Assembly: GCF_014649915.1 (NCBI RefSeq)
Contig: NZ_BMTY01000009.1
Span: 167,497 to 231,496 of the forward strand
From: Streptomyces toxytricini
GTDB taxonomy: Bacteria; Actinomycetota; Actinomycetes; Streptomycetales; Streptomycetaceae
Length of the DNA stretch: 64,000 nucleotides
Direction: 5' to 3'
Every line of letters starts with the position of its first letter. The first letter of the stretch is position 1. The notes below the pieces were generated by a model. The model saw only the letters and a list, made by a program, of their open reading frames with translations, made no database searches and was not told where the DNA came from. Position numbers and translations under genes: made by a program. Positions 1-8,065 of the stretch are shown here, in pieces.

Positions 1-32
1 CGTGTATGCGTCGGTGGTCGATCGCGCCGGGA

Positions 33-236
33 CTAGACGGCGAGCTTGACCATGTCCGCCTGCGGACCCTTCTGGCCCTGCGAGATCTCGAACTCGACCC
101 GCTGACCCTCTTCAAGGGTGCGGTACCCGTCCATCTGGATGGCGCTGTAGTGGACGAACACATCCGCACCACCGTCGACCGCGATGAAGCCGTAGCCCTT
201 CTCCGCGTTGAACCACTTGACGGTGCCCTGAGCCAT
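33..236 (-). CDS. Cold-shock protein, CspA/Scof family
   Basis: A 67-residue single OB-fold protein that binds single-stranded RNA/DNA and acts as an RNA chaperone in the cytoplasm. It opens with the family N-terminus [13 protein letters not shown]1 is seen as KGYGFI (residues 13-18) and RNP2 as VFVHY (26-30). The length is exactly that of the family. The ATG is preceded by GGGGAG six bases upstream (243-248), so the start is secure. It is transcribed leftwards, away from an upstream gap of about 400 bp that probably carries its promoter and leader. Which of the several Streptomyces paralogues it is cannot be told from sequence alone; in S. coelicolor a cold-shock gene sits beside thrC in the same order. 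Confidence 0.95.
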   Translation of the reverse strand: MAQGTVKWFNAEKGYGFIAVDGGADVFVHYSAIQMDGYRTLEEGQRVEFEISQGQKGPQADMVKLAV

Positions 237-641
237 GCCTAACTCCCCTATTACTGGCCCTTGCGCAGGACCGCACTTCGCGGTCCCGGGTCAGAACTTG
301 CGCCGGAACGCCTCGACCGCGGCTGAATGTATCTGCACCGGTGCTGTCTGCAACAGGTCAATCCGACGAGAAATCTGGACACGCCGAAAACGGAAAATAG
401 GCCGAAAATTTGTCATATTCCCGGGCAACTCGGACCCGGCATATCGCGCCAAAGCCCCATAACGCACCCGCACATTGACTCAATGTCACCCATCACGCGA
501 CCCGTTCATATGCGGCGGGCAAGAACAGCGGAGGGGACTTCCCCAACTCTACCGCGCCCAACCAAGCAGAATTACCCCCTCCGCTTTTTGCCGGAGGGGG
601 TAATCGGGTTGTGCGCGTGCGTACGGGTGCGTGCGTACGGG
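237..641. other. Intergenic region: csp leader plus operon-end hairpin
   Basis: No gene is seen in this 405-bp gap. The part next to the cold-shock gene (about 240-480) is clearly more A/T-rich than its surroundings (for example near 395-425), which suits a promoter and long 5' leader. The left part holds the perfect hairpin at 571-604, listed separately. Confidence 0.6.
571..604. terminator. Hairpin terminator after the thrC-moaD operon
   Basis: A 13-bp perfect inverted repeat (ATTACCCCCTCCG at 571-583 and its complement at 592-604) encloses an 8-nt loop. It lies 38 bp beyond the stop of the sulfur-carrier gene on the minus strand. There is no long T-tract, as is usual in Streptomyces. Confidence 0.7.
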
Positions 642-920
642 TCAGCAGCCGCCGGCGACGGCCGGAATGATGGACACGCCCGCGCCGTCCGGCGTCGCCG
701 CCTCCAAGCCGCCCTCGAAGCGGACGTCGTCGTCGTTGACGTACACGTTCACGAAGCGGCGCAGCTTGCCCTGGTCGTCCAGGACGCGCGCGGCGATCCC
801 GGGGTGGTTCGCGTCCAGCGACGCGATGACCTCGGCGAGGGTGGCGCCCTCGGCGGGCACCTCGGCCTGGCCGCCGGTGTAGGTGCGCAGGATGGTGGGG
901 ATGCGGACGTTGACGCTCAT
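642..920 (-). CDS. ThiS/MoaD/CysO-like sulfur carrier protein
   Basis: A 92-residue beta-grasp protein of the ThiS/MoaD family, which carries sulfur as a C-terminal thiocarboxylate. The fold signature is visible as a short N-terminal strand (VNVRIPTILRTYT), an internal VNVYVNDDDVR strand and a C-terminal IIPAVAGG tail. The chain ends in Gly-Gly-Cys rather than Gly-Gly, so activation would need removal of the last Cys, as known for QbsE-type carriers processed by JAMM peptidases. It follows thrC by 48 bp on the same strand and shares its riboswitch-controlled transcript. By resemblance to mycobacterial CysO it may serve cysteine or methionine sulfur supply; the exact acceptor is inferred, not shown. 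Confidence 0.85.
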   Translation of the reverse strand: MSVNVRIPTILRTYTGGQAEVPAEGATLAEVIASLDANHPGIAARVLDDQGKLRRFVNVYVNDDDVRFEGGLEAATPDGAGVSIIPAVAGGC

Positions 921-968
921 GGCGCTTCTGCCTTTCCGGGCGCGGGGTGCAGCGGGGTGCAGGGAGGG

Positions 969-2273
969 TCAGGCCAGGCCGGCGGCGCGGAAGGCGTCCA
1001 GGCTCGGGCGGATGGTGGCGGTCTGCCCGCTGTCGGCGGCCACCGCCTCCAGGGTCTTCAGGCCGTCGCCGGTGTTGAGGACGACGGTGGTCAGCGAGGG
1101 GTCGAGCTGCCCGTTCTCGATCAGCTTCTTCGTCACGCCGACGGTCACGCCGCCCGCGGTCTCCGCGAAGATGCCCTCCGTCTGCGCGAGGATCTTGATG
1201 GCCTCGACGACCTGCTCGTCGGTGACGTCCTCGACGTAACCGCCGGTGCGGCGCGCGATGTCCAGCACGTACGGGCCGTCCGCCGGGTTGCCGATCGCGA
1301 GGGACTTCGCGATCGTGTTCGGCTTCTGCGGGCGGACCACGTCGTGGCCGGCCTTGAACGCGGTCGACACCGGGGAGCAGCCCTCGGCCTGCGCGCCGAA
1401 GATCTTGTACGGGCGGTCCTCGACCAGGCCCAGCTTCACGAGCTCCTGCAGACCCTTGTCGATCTTCGTGAGCTGCGAGCCGGAGGCGATCGGCACCACG
1501 ATCTGGTCGGGCAGCCGCCAGCCGAGCTGCTCGCAGATCTCGTACGCCAGCGTCTTGGAGCCCTCGCCGTAGTAGGGGCGCAGGTTGACGTTGACGAAGC
1601 CCCAGCCCTCGCCCAGCGGGTCGCCGATCAGCTCGGAGCAGAAGCGGTTCACGTCGTCGTAGTTGCCCTCGATGCCGACGAGGTCGCCGCCGTACACGCC
1701 GGCCATGACGACCTTGCCCTGCTCCAGGTCGTGCGGGATGAACACGCAGGAGCGGAACCCGGCGCGCGCCGCGGCGGCGCCGACCGCGCCGGCCAGGTTG
1801 CCCGTGGAGGAGCAGGAGAGGGTGGTGAAGCCGAAGGCGCGGGCGGCCTCGACCGCGATCGCGACGACGCGGTCCTTGAAGGAGTGCGTCGGGTTGCCGG
1901 AGTCGTCCTTGACGTACAGCTTGCCGGTGACGCCCAGCTCCTTGGCCAGGTTCTCGGCGTCGACGAGCTTGGTGAAGCCCGGGTTCAGGCTCGGCTTGGA
2001 GGCCACGTCCGCGGGGACGGGCAGCAGTGGGGCGTAGCGCCAGATGTTGTTCGGGCCGGCCTCGATCGCCGCCCGCAGCGCCTCCGGGTCCCCGGCCGGC
2101 AGCTCGTACGCGACTTCGAGGGGCCCGAAGCACTCGGCACAGGCGAAAATGGGCCCGAGCTCGAAGCGGGTGCCGCACTCGCGACAGGACAGGCCGGCGG
2201 CGGGGCCGAGGTCCACGGAGGGCGCAGAAGCGGAGGTTCCGGCAGAAGGTACGGCAACGGTCTGTGCAGCCAT
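969..2273 (-). CDS. thrC: Threonine synthase
   Basis: A PLP enzyme of 434 residues converting O-phosphohomoserine to threonine in the cytoplasm. The PLP lysine is K133 in the motif THSFKDR; the phosphate-binding loop is SSTGNLAGAVG (about 155-165). The N-terminus carries a zinc-ribbon-like pair of CxxC motifs (Cys30/33 and Cys45/48), as in the longer class of threonine synthases. ATG at 2273 follows a purine-rich stretch that abuts the riboswitch P1 helix. It is the first gene of an operon with the downstream sulfur-carrier gene. Its control by S-adenosylmethionine is unusual in that most SAM-I targets are methionine or cysteine genes rather than threonine genes. Confidence 0.96.
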   Translation of the reverse strand: MAAQTVAVPSAGTSASAPSVDLGPAAGLSCRECGTRFELGPIFACAECFGPLEVAYELPAGDPEALRAAIEAGPNNIWRYAPLLPVPADVASKPSLNPGFTKLVDAENLAKELGVTGKLYVKDDSGNPTHSFKDRVVAIAVEAARAFGFTTLSCSSTGNLAGAVGAAAARAGFRSCVFIPHDLEQGKVVMAGVYGGDLVGIEGNYDDVNRFCSELIGDPLGEGWGFVNVNLRPYYGEGSKTLAYEICEQLGWRLPDQIVVPIASGSQLTKIDKGLQELVKLGLVEDRPYKIFGAQAEGCSPVSTAFKAGHDVVRPQKPNTIAKSLAIGNPADGPYVLDIARRTGGYVEDVTDEQVVEAIKILAQTEGIFAETAGGVTVGVTKKLIENGQLDPSLTTVVLNTGDGLKTLEAVAADSGQTATIRPSLDAFRAAGLA

Positions 2274-2293
2274 GATCGGCGAGGCCCTTTCTC

Positions 2294-2443
2294 CTCATCT
2301 TCCCCATGGCGCACTTCGCCATGAGACGGAATTGGCACCTTCCCTAGCCGGGGACCTCGCTGCTGCTGCACGCAGTGGCGGGAAACCGACTGGAGGGTTG
2401 CCGGGGCTTCAACGGGCCGTGTCCCTCTGCCCCTCTGGATGAG
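2294..2443 (-). promoter_or_regulatory. SAM-I (S-box) riboswitch upstream of thrC
   Basis: Read on the minus strand, the leader contains the conserved S-box blocks: CTCATCCAGAGG (2443-2432), GCAGAGGGAC, GCCCGTTGAAGCCCCGGCAACC split over the kink-turn region, and GGAAGGTGCCAATTCC. The 3' strand GATGAG (2299-2294) pairs with the opening CTCATC to close P1. P1 ends directly at the purine-rich GGAGAAAGG ahead of the thrC ATG, and no terminator hairpin fits in the 20 nt that remain. Control of ribosome access is therefore more likely than transcription termination. This last point is inference. Confidence 0.9.
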
Positions 2444-2630
2444 CGGTATGGCACGGGGCGCGCGCTCGACTGGCGCACCCCGGCATTTGTCGGAAGGACC
2501 CCGGCATGCGGCGGTCCTTCGCGTTGTTCAAGACTGTAACCGAAGCTCCGGGCGGTTGAGACAGCCGTCCGAAGCGCGAGATGGATCACTTTTCGGCCGA
2601 ACCGGCCGAGGGAAGCAGGGAGAGCCGAAC

Positions 2631-3581
2631 GTGCTGGAAGAGGTGGAGCGCTGGCTCGCGGACCGCTCCTGGTCCGTGGCCGACCGGCCGCTCGACCAGC
2701 TGCTGGCCGCCAAACGCGCGGCCGGCACCACGGTCAGCGTCGTCCTGCCCGCCCTCGACGAGGAGGCGACCGTCGGCGACATCGTCGAGGTCATCCGGCG
2801 CGAACTCGTCGACGGACTGCCCCACCCGCTCGTCGACGAGCTCGTCGTCGTCGACTCCGGGTCCACCGACCGCACCGCCGAGGTCGCGGCGAAAGCCGGC
2901 GCCACCGTCGTCCACCGCGACGACATCCTGCCCCGCATCCCGGCCGTGCCCGGCAAGGGCGAGGTGCTGTGGCGCTCGCTGCTCGCCACCACCGGGGACG
3001 TCGTCTGCTTCGTCGACGCCGACCTGCGCGACTTCTCCGCCGCGTTCGTCACCGGCATCGTCGGCCCCCTGCTGACCGAGCCGGACGTCCACTTCGTCAA
3101 GGCCATGTACGACCGCCCGCTCGGCGACGCCCCCGGCCAGGGCGGCCGCGTCACCGAACTCGTCGCGCGCCCGCTGCTCAACCTGCACTGGCCGCGGCTC
3201 GCCGGCTTCGTCCAGCCGCTCGGCGGCGAGTACGCCGTCCGCCGCGGCCTGCTGGAGCGGCTGCCGTTCCCCGTCGGCTACGGCGTCGAGCTGGGCCTCC
3301 TCGTCGACGCCCTGCACACCGTCGGCCTCGACGCGCTCGCCCAGGTGGACGTCGGCGTACGCCTCCACCGGCACCAGGACGGGCAGGCGCTGGGCCGGAT
3401 GGCCGCCGCGATCTACCGCACCGCGCAGCTGCGGCTCTCCCGCGGGCACTTGGTGCGGCCGGCGCTGACCCAGTTCGAGCGCGGGCCGCACGGCTTCGAG
3501 CCCCGGACCCACCCCGTGGACACCGAGGAGCGGCCGCCGATGGCCGACGTCGAGGAGTACGCGGTCCGACGCGTGGCGTGA
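2631..3581 (+). CDS. gpgS: Glucosyl-3-phosphoglycerate synthase (GT81/GT2-like)
   Basis: A glycosyltransferase of about 316 residues that moves glucose from UDP- or GDP-glucose to 3-phosphoglycerate, the first step toward glucosylglycerate and related polysaccharides. The Rossmann-like start (SVVLPALDEEATVGDIV, about 36-52), the VDSGSTD turn and the metal-binding DAD motif (D129-D131, in CFVDADLRD) are all present. The GTG at 2631 has AGGGAG about 9 nt upstream; the open frame runs further upstream but that part is not protein-like. It faces rightward, 63 bp ahead of otsA, forming a compatible-solute cluster. The gpgP phosphatase partner is not in the window. Confidence 0.88.
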   Translation: MLEEVERWLADRSWSVADRPLDQLLAAKRAAGTTVSVVLPALDEEATVGDIVEVIRRELVDGLPHPLVDELVVVDSGSTDRTAEVAAKAGATVVHRDDILPRIPAVPGKGEVLWRSLLATTGDVVCFVDADLRDFSAAFVTGIVGPLLTEPDVHFVKAMYDRPLGDAPGQGGRVTELVARPLLNLHWPRLAGFVQPLGGEYAVRRGLLERLPFPVGYGVELGLLVDALHTVGLDALAQVDVGVRLHRHQDGQALGRMAAAIYRTAQLRLSRGHLVRPALTQFERGPHGFEPRTHPVDTEERPPMADVEEYAVRRVA

Positions 3582-3644
3582 CGGCGGGCGAACACGGGTG
3601 AAACCGGACGTTTGAGCGGGCGCGGGCCGGGCTAGGTTCGCCGC

Positions 3645-5105
3645 ATGGCTTCCCAGGTACTCGTCGCCGCGAACCGCGGTCCGCTCTCCTACGACCTCGA
3701 CTCCGACGGCACCCTCGGTGCCCGCCGCGGCGGAGGCGGCCTCGTCTCCGGGCTGTCGGCCGCCCTGGCCGAGCAGCCGGGCGCGCTGTGGATCTGCGCC
3801 GCCCTCTCGCCGGGCGACCGCGAGGCCGTCCGCCGGGGCGTCGCCGAACCGGGCGTCCGGATGCTGGACATCGATCCGGACACCTACGACGCCGCGTACA
3901 ACGGCATCGCCAACTCCGTCCTCTGGTTCACCCACCACCACCTGTACGACGTCCCGCGCACCCCCGTCTTCGACGCCGCCTTCCGCCGCCAGTGGGAGGC
4001 GTACACCGCCTACAACCGGGCCTTCGCCGAAGCCCTCGCCGAGGAGGCCGAGCAGGGCGCGTGCGCGCTCGTGCAGGACTACCACCTCGCGCTCGTCCCC
4101 GGCATGCTCCGCGAACTCCGCCCCGACCTGCGCATCGCGCACTTCACCCACACCCCGTGGGCGTCGCACGAATTCCTGCAGATGCTCCCCGACGACATCC
4201 GCGCCGACCTGCTGTGGGGCATGCTCGGCGCCGACCTGCTGGGCTTCCACACGGACGCGTGGGCGCACTCCTTCCTCGGCTCCGCCCGCCTCGACGACTC
4301 TCGGGGGACCGCCGAGCCGAAGATGCCGGCCGGGACCGGCGGCGAGCGGTACGTCGCGAAGAACCCCCACAGCCCCGTACGGCACCTCCGCACCGACGTG
4401 GCGGTCTTCCCGCTCGGCGTCGACGCCGACGAACTGCGGCGGCTCGCCGGCCGGCCCGAGGTCGACGAACGGCTCGCGGAGCTGCGGGCCGCGATCGGCG
4501 ACCGCAAGACGATCGTCCGCGTGGACCGCACCGAACTGTCGAAGAACATCGTCCGCGGCCTCCTCGCCTACCGGGAGCTCCTGGCGACCCGACCCGAATG
4601 GCAGGGCCGCGTCGTCCACCTCGCGTCCGCCTACCCGTCCCGGCAGGACCTCCCCGAGTACCGGGCGTACACGCAGGCGGTCCGCGACCTGGCCGCGGAG
4701 ATCAACACGGAGTACGGCACGGCCGACTGGGAGCCGGTCATCCTGTCCGTCCAGGACGACTTCGCCCGCTCGCTCGCGGTCTACCGCATGGCGGACGTCG
4801 CCCTCGTCAACCCGGTCCGCGACGGCATGAACCTCGTCGCGAAGGAGATCCCGGTCGTCTCGGAGGCCGGCTGCGCGCTGGTCCTGTCCACCGGGGCCGG
4901 CGCGTACGGGGAACTCCGCGCGGACGCGCTGACGGTGAACCCGTACGACGTCTCGGCGACCGCGGATGCGCTGCACGCGGCCCTGACGATGCCGGCGGAG
5001 GACCGGGCGGCCCGCACGAAGCGCCTGGCCACGGCGGCCACGGCCCTTCCGCCGGCGGCGTGGTTCACCACCCAGCTGACGACGCTCCGCGGCCTGCGGA
5101 GCTGA
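3645..5105 (+). CDS. otsA: Alpha,alpha-trehalose-phosphate synthase, GT20
   Basis: A retaining glycosyltransferase (486 residues) that joins UDP-glucose and glucose-6-phosphate to trehalose-6-phosphate. Seen: the N-terminal glucose-phosphate loop (VLVAANRGPLSY, then RRGGGGLVSGL), the VQDYHLALVP motif, the HTPWASHEF stretch, and the C-terminal donor site NPVRDGMNLVAKE. Length matches bacterial OtsA. A hexamer TAGGTT (3633-3638) ends six bases before the ATG and no Shine-Dalgarno is present, so the transcript is probably leaderless. The otsB phosphatase gene converges on it from the right. Confidence 0.96.
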   Translation: MASQVLVAANRGPLSYDLDSDGTLGARRGGGGLVSGLSAALAEQPGALWICAALSPGDREAVRRGVAEPGVRMLDIDPDTYDAAYNGIANSVLWFTHHHLYDVPRTPVFDAAFRRQWEAYTAYNRAFAEALAEEAEQGACALVQDYHLALVPGMLRELRPDLRIAHFTHTPWASHEFLQMLPDDIRADLLWGMLGADLLGFHTDAWAHSFLGSARLDDSRGTAEPKMPAGTGGERYVAKNPHSPVRHLRTDVAVFPLGVDADELRRLAGRPEVDERLAELRAAIGDRKTIVRVDRTELSKNIVRGLLAYRELLATRPEWQGRVVHLASAYPSRQDLPEYRAYTQAVRDLAAEINTEYGTADWEPVILSVQDDFARSLAVYRMADVALVNPVRDGMNLVAKEIPVVSEAGCALVLSTGAGAYGELRADALTVNPYDVSATADALHAALTMPAEDRAARTKRLATAATALPPAAWFTTQLTTLRGLRS

Positions 5106-5244
5106 CGCCCGAAGCCCGGGCCGCCGCCCCGGACCCCGACTCGGCCGCCGCCGGGGCGCTGGGCCCCGGATCCCCGCTCCGGCCGGGGCGGTGGGCCGGG
5201 CGCCGGCCCGGGGCGGTGGGCCGCTGCGCGGAGCAGTCCCCTAC

Positions 5245-5330
5245 CCGCCCCTTCCCGAAACCGGGCTGCGCCCGGACCCCTTGCGGGGGGTCCGGGGCGG
5301 AGCCCCGGAAGCCGGAGTGGGCTGCAGCGG
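5245..5330. terminator. Intergenic hairpins between convergent otsA and otsB
   Basis: The gap between the two stops contains stacked GC palindromes: CCGGGCTGCGCCCGG at about 5261-5275, then GACCCC/GGGGTC arms and CCGGGGCGGAGCCCCGG at about 5292-5308. They suit bidirectional termination of the converging genes. No gene is seen in the gap. Confidence 0.55.
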
Positions 5331-5339
5331 GCCCCGGGG

Positions 5340-6182
5340 CTAGAGGGCGGTGGCCAGGGACGCCAGGAAGGCCGTGACCGCGGCGGGGCCGGGGAGGACG
5401 AGGTCGGCCCGCGAAGCGAGCTCCGGCACCTCCTCCGAGCCGCTGCACACCAGCAGCCCCGGCAGCCCCTCGGCCCGCCTCTTCTCGACGGCCGCGTACG
5501 CGGCGAGGTCGCCGAGGTCGTCCCCGGCGTACAGCACCGTCTCGGCGCCCGTCTCCGCGAGGTACTCCGTGAGGGCGACGCCCTTGTCCATGCCCGGCGG
5601 CCGCAGCTCCAGGACGGCCCGCCCCGGCTCGACGATCAGCCCGTGCCGAGCGGCCAGCTCGGCGAGCGGCTCACGGAGGGCGGCGAACGCCGCGGCCGGG
5701 TCCTCGGCGCGCCGGGTGTGGACGGCGAGGGCGCGGCCCTTCTCCTCGATCCAGGTGCCGTGCCAGGCGCCGATGGAGTGCAGGAACCCGGGCAGCTCGG
5801 CCCGTACGGCGGCGACGCCGGGGTGTTCGGCCGGGGCGTGGACGTTGCCGCTGACGGCGTCCCACCGCTCGGCCCCGTAGTGCCCGAGCACGACCAGGTG
5901 CTCCAGGCCTGCGACCCCGGCGAAGCCCCCGAGGCGTACGGCGACGCCCGCCGGCCGGCCGGTGACGACGGCGACGGAGCCGACGCGCGGGGCGAGGGCG
6001 GCGAGCGCCGGGACGGCGTCGGGGTGGGCGCGGGCCTGGTCGGGGTCGGGGACGATGTCGGCGAGGGTGCCGTCGAAGTCGAGGGCGACCACGCTGCGGC
6101 GCGGGTCGCCGAGCAGGGCCGCGAGTCCCTCGCGGCCGGCGGCGGTGACGGGCATCGGCAGATCGTGCGGATGGCTCCCCAT
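5340..6182 (-). CDS. otsB: Trehalose-6-phosphate phosphatase (HAD family)
   Basis: A HAD-superfamily phosphatase (280 residues) that releases trehalose from trehalose-6-phosphate. Motif I is VVALDFDGTL with nucleophile D35 and D37; motif II is near VAVVTGRPAG; the basic motif lies in RPPGMDKGVAL, and motif IV is LYAGDDLGDLAAY. A TAGGGT hexamer ends seven bases before the ATG on this strand, with no ribosome site between, pointing to a leaderless message. It is convergent with otsA, so the two enzymes of the pathway are made from separate promoters. The next gene upstream (DUF3263) runs the same way 58 bp off but has its own -10-like hexamer. Confidence 0.95.
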   Translation of the reverse strand: MGSHPHDLPMPVTAAGREGLAALLGDPRRSVVALDFDGTLADIVPDPDQARAHPDAVPALAALAPRVGSVAVVTGRPAGVAVRLGGFAGVAGLEHLVVLGHYGAERWDAVSGNVHAPAEHPGVAAVRAELPGFLHSIGAWHGTWIEEKGRALAVHTRRAEDPAAAFAALREPLAELAARHGLIVEPGRAVLELRPPGMDKGVALTEYLAETGAETVLYAGDDLGDLAAYAAVEKRRAEGLPGLLVCSGSEEVPELASRADLVLPGPAAVTAFLASLATAL

Positions 6183-6240
6183 GGGAACGACCCTAACGGC
6201 CGACCGGAACGACGGCTACGGCGCCCCCGGGGTCGAGGCG

Positions 6241-6477
6241 TCAGCGGCGCGCGCGGCGGGCGTCGCGGATGCGGCGGAGGCGGTTGACCGTGCCGGGGGC
6301 GTGCGCGAGGGCGCGCGGGTCGTCCATGAGCGCGTTGAGCAGCTGGTAGTAGCGGACCGGGGTCATCCCCAGTCCCTCCCGTATCGCGCGCTCCTTCGCG
6401 CCCGGCCCGGGCCAGGCCCGCCCCTCGAAGGCGAGCACAGCGGCTTCGGTGGCCGTGAGCTGCTCTTCGTCCGTCAT
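6241..6477 (-). CDS. DUF3263 domain protein, small HTH-like
   Basis: A 78-residue, Arg/Ala-rich soluble protein matching the actinobacterial DUF3263 family. Seen: an acidic N-terminus, the patterned KERAIREGLGMTPVRYYQLLNALM core that looks like a helix-turn-helix (residues about 28-52), and a basic C-terminus ending RRARR. A DNA-binding role is suggested by this pattern but not established. The hexamer TAATCT ends six bases before the ATG without a ribosome site. No function is known to me. Confidence 0.8.
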   Translation of the reverse strand: MTDEEQLTATEAAVLAFEGRAWPGPGAKERAIREGLGMTPVRYYQLLNALMDDPRALAHAPGTVNRLRRIRDARRARR

Positions 6478-6608
6478 ACGGCCAGATTAACGCCGCCCTC
6501 CGACACCCACCGGGGCCGCCAAGCTCGGGGTGGGTGCCGGGGGCGGGGACGGTGCGCGCCGGCCCGGCGGGGCGCCTCGCGCCGGGTCCGGCGCCGCCGG
6601 CCGCGCGT

Positions 6609-7910
6609 TCAGCGCTTGTCTTCCGCGCGGGCCCGGACCGCGATCTCCTCCAGCACCTTCCCCGGCTGCGCCCCCGGCTGGACGGCCCTGCCGATGTTCT
6701 GCTTGACGCTCTCGCTGACCGCGGCCCAGGAGTTCTTGCCGACCGGGTACAGCCGGGAGTTCGGCAGGGCCTGGAGGAAGGGCTTCAGCTGGGCGTTGGC
6801 GCCGCCGTTCGCCGCTTCCATCGCGCGGAAGCCGCTGGTGGTGGCGGGGAGCAGGTCGTACTTGCGGGTGAAGGCCGTCACGTTCTTCGAGTCGTACACC
6901 CAGTCGAGGAACTTCCCGGACTCCGCACGGTGGCCGTTCTTGAACGCCATGATCCAGTCGGCGACGCCCATGGTCGGCTGGGCGCTGCCGTCGGCGGTCG
7001 GCATCGGCACCATGCCGAACTTCACGCCCTTCTCGGTCGCCTGCTTGATGAGGGTGGGGTGGCCGTTGAGCATGCCGACCTCGCCGCGCGTGAACGCGTC
7101 GAAGGCGGCCTGCCGGTCGGTCTTGCCGGGTTCGCCGGCTCCGGTCAGGCCCTGGCCGACCATCTTGTCGCGCAGGAACTCGAAGGTCTTGACGTTCTCC
7201 GCGGAGTCGATCGCGTACGCCTCTTCGTTGTCGGTGTAGCCGCCTCCGCCCGACAGCATCCACATCATCGTCTCGGCCTGCGCCTCCTCCCGGCCGAGCG
7301 GCAGCGCGAACGGCGTCGGCACGCCCGCGGCCTTCAGCTTCTTGGCGGCGGCCTCCAGGTCGGCCCAGCTCTTGGGCTGCCACGGCGTCCTGCCGTCCTT
7401 GGGGATGACACCGGCGTCGGCGAGGAGCTTCTCGTTGTAGAAGAGCAGGCGGGTGCTGGCGACGAAGGGCATGCCGTACTGGGTGCGGCGGACCCTGCCG
7501 GCCTCGGCGAGGGGCGCGAGGAAGTCGGCCTCGGTCTGGACGGACAGCAGCTCGTCGGCGGTGTGGAGCTTCCCGGCGGCGGCGTAGTCGGCGTAGGCGC
7601 CGATCTGCGCGATGTCGGGGGCCTTGCCCTCCTTGACCATGGCCGCGACCTTGGCGTCGACCTCGGACCAGGAGTAGACGCTGACCTCGACCTTGACGCC
7701 GGGGTGGGCCTTCTCGAAGCCGGCGGCGAGGTCCTTCCAGTAGGTCGCCGAGGAGTTCTGCGGATTGTCGCCGTAGTCGGCCGCCACGACCCGGAGGGTC
7801 ACCTCGTTGTCCCCGATGAGGCTTCCGCATCCGGTCAGCGTCACCGCCAGGCTCAGTGCGGCTCCGGTAGCGGTCAGGCTCAGGTAACGGCCCTTCACAG
7901 TTCTCGACAC
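6609..7910 (-). CDS. Sugar-binding lipoprotein of an ABC importer
   Basis: A solute-binding protein (about 433 residues from the GTG at 7910) of the family-1 sugar-binding type. Near the N-terminus a signal peptide ends in the lipobox LTGC (VTLTGCGSLIG), so it is lipid-anchored outside the membrane. The body has the typical AAGFEKAHPGVKVEV and DIAQIGAYADYA patterns and a late PTMGVADWIMAF ligand-cleft motif. No permease genes lie beside it; it is divergent from nagK/nagA over a region with DasR-like sites, so an amino-sugar ligand is likely. Energy would come from a shared ATPase such as MsiK (25965). The exact start is uncertain because no strong ribosome site is visible. Confidence 0.85.
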   Translation of the reverse strand: MSRTVKGRYLSLTATGAALSLAVTLTGCGSLIGDNEVTLRVVAADYGDNPQNSSATYWKDLAAGFEKAHPGVKVEVSVYSWSEVDAKVAAMVKEGKAPDIAQIGAYADYAAAGKLHTADELLSVQTEADFLAPLAEAGRVRRTQYGMPFVASTRLLFYNEKLLADAGVIPKDGRTPWQPKSWADLEAAAKKLKAAGVPTPFALPLGREEAQAETMMWMLSGGGGYTDNEEAYAIDSAENVKTFEFLRDKMVGQGLTGAGEPGKTDRQAAFDAFTRGEVGMLNGHPTLIKQATEKGVKFGMVPMPTADGSAQPTMGVADWIMAFKNGHRAESGKFLDWVYDSKNVTAFTRKYDLLPATTSGFRAMEAANGGANAQLKPFLQALPNSRLYPVGKNSWAAVSESVKQNIGRAVQPGAQPGKVLEEIAVRARAEDKR

Positions 7911-7936
7911 ATCCCAGGTTGTACGTACGATCCACG

Positions 7937-7952
7937 TAAGGTCTACACCACT
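7937..7952. promoter_or_regulatory. DasR-like operator 1 (nagK / binding-protein intergenic)
   Basis: TAAGGTCTACACCACT matches 12 of 16 bases of the dre pattern AGTGGTCTAGACCACT, including 9 of 10 core positions. It lies between the divergent sugar-binding lipoprotein and the nagK-nagA operon, targets consistent with the known GlcNAc regulator DasR. Confidence 0.6.
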
Positions 7953-8021
7953 TTGGCCGCTGGTCCACATTCGGGCACGGTCGGCGGCCGGAATTTGTAT
8001 GGCAGCTCAACAATCCCCTCC

Positions 8022-8037
8022 AATGGACTAGACCTTT
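8022..8037. promoter_or_regulatory. DasR-like operator 2 ahead of nagK
   Basis: AATGGACTAGACCTTT matches 12 of 16 bases of the dre pattern with the core GGaCTAGACC. It ends about 28 bp before the nagK start, where it would overlap the promoter or leader. Presence of a second site in the same 150-bp gap strengthens both. Confidence 0.65.
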
Positions 8038-8065
8038 CCCGTCGAAGCGAGCGAGACTGTCACCC

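Noticed and set aside
327..2324. Long open frames opposite and beside thrC (both strands)
   Set aside because: They are rich in Arg/Gly/Ala/Val with no domain and simply mirror the GC-biased codons of thrC. The same applies to the long antisense frames over otsA, nagA, cysS, mshA and the NlpC gene.
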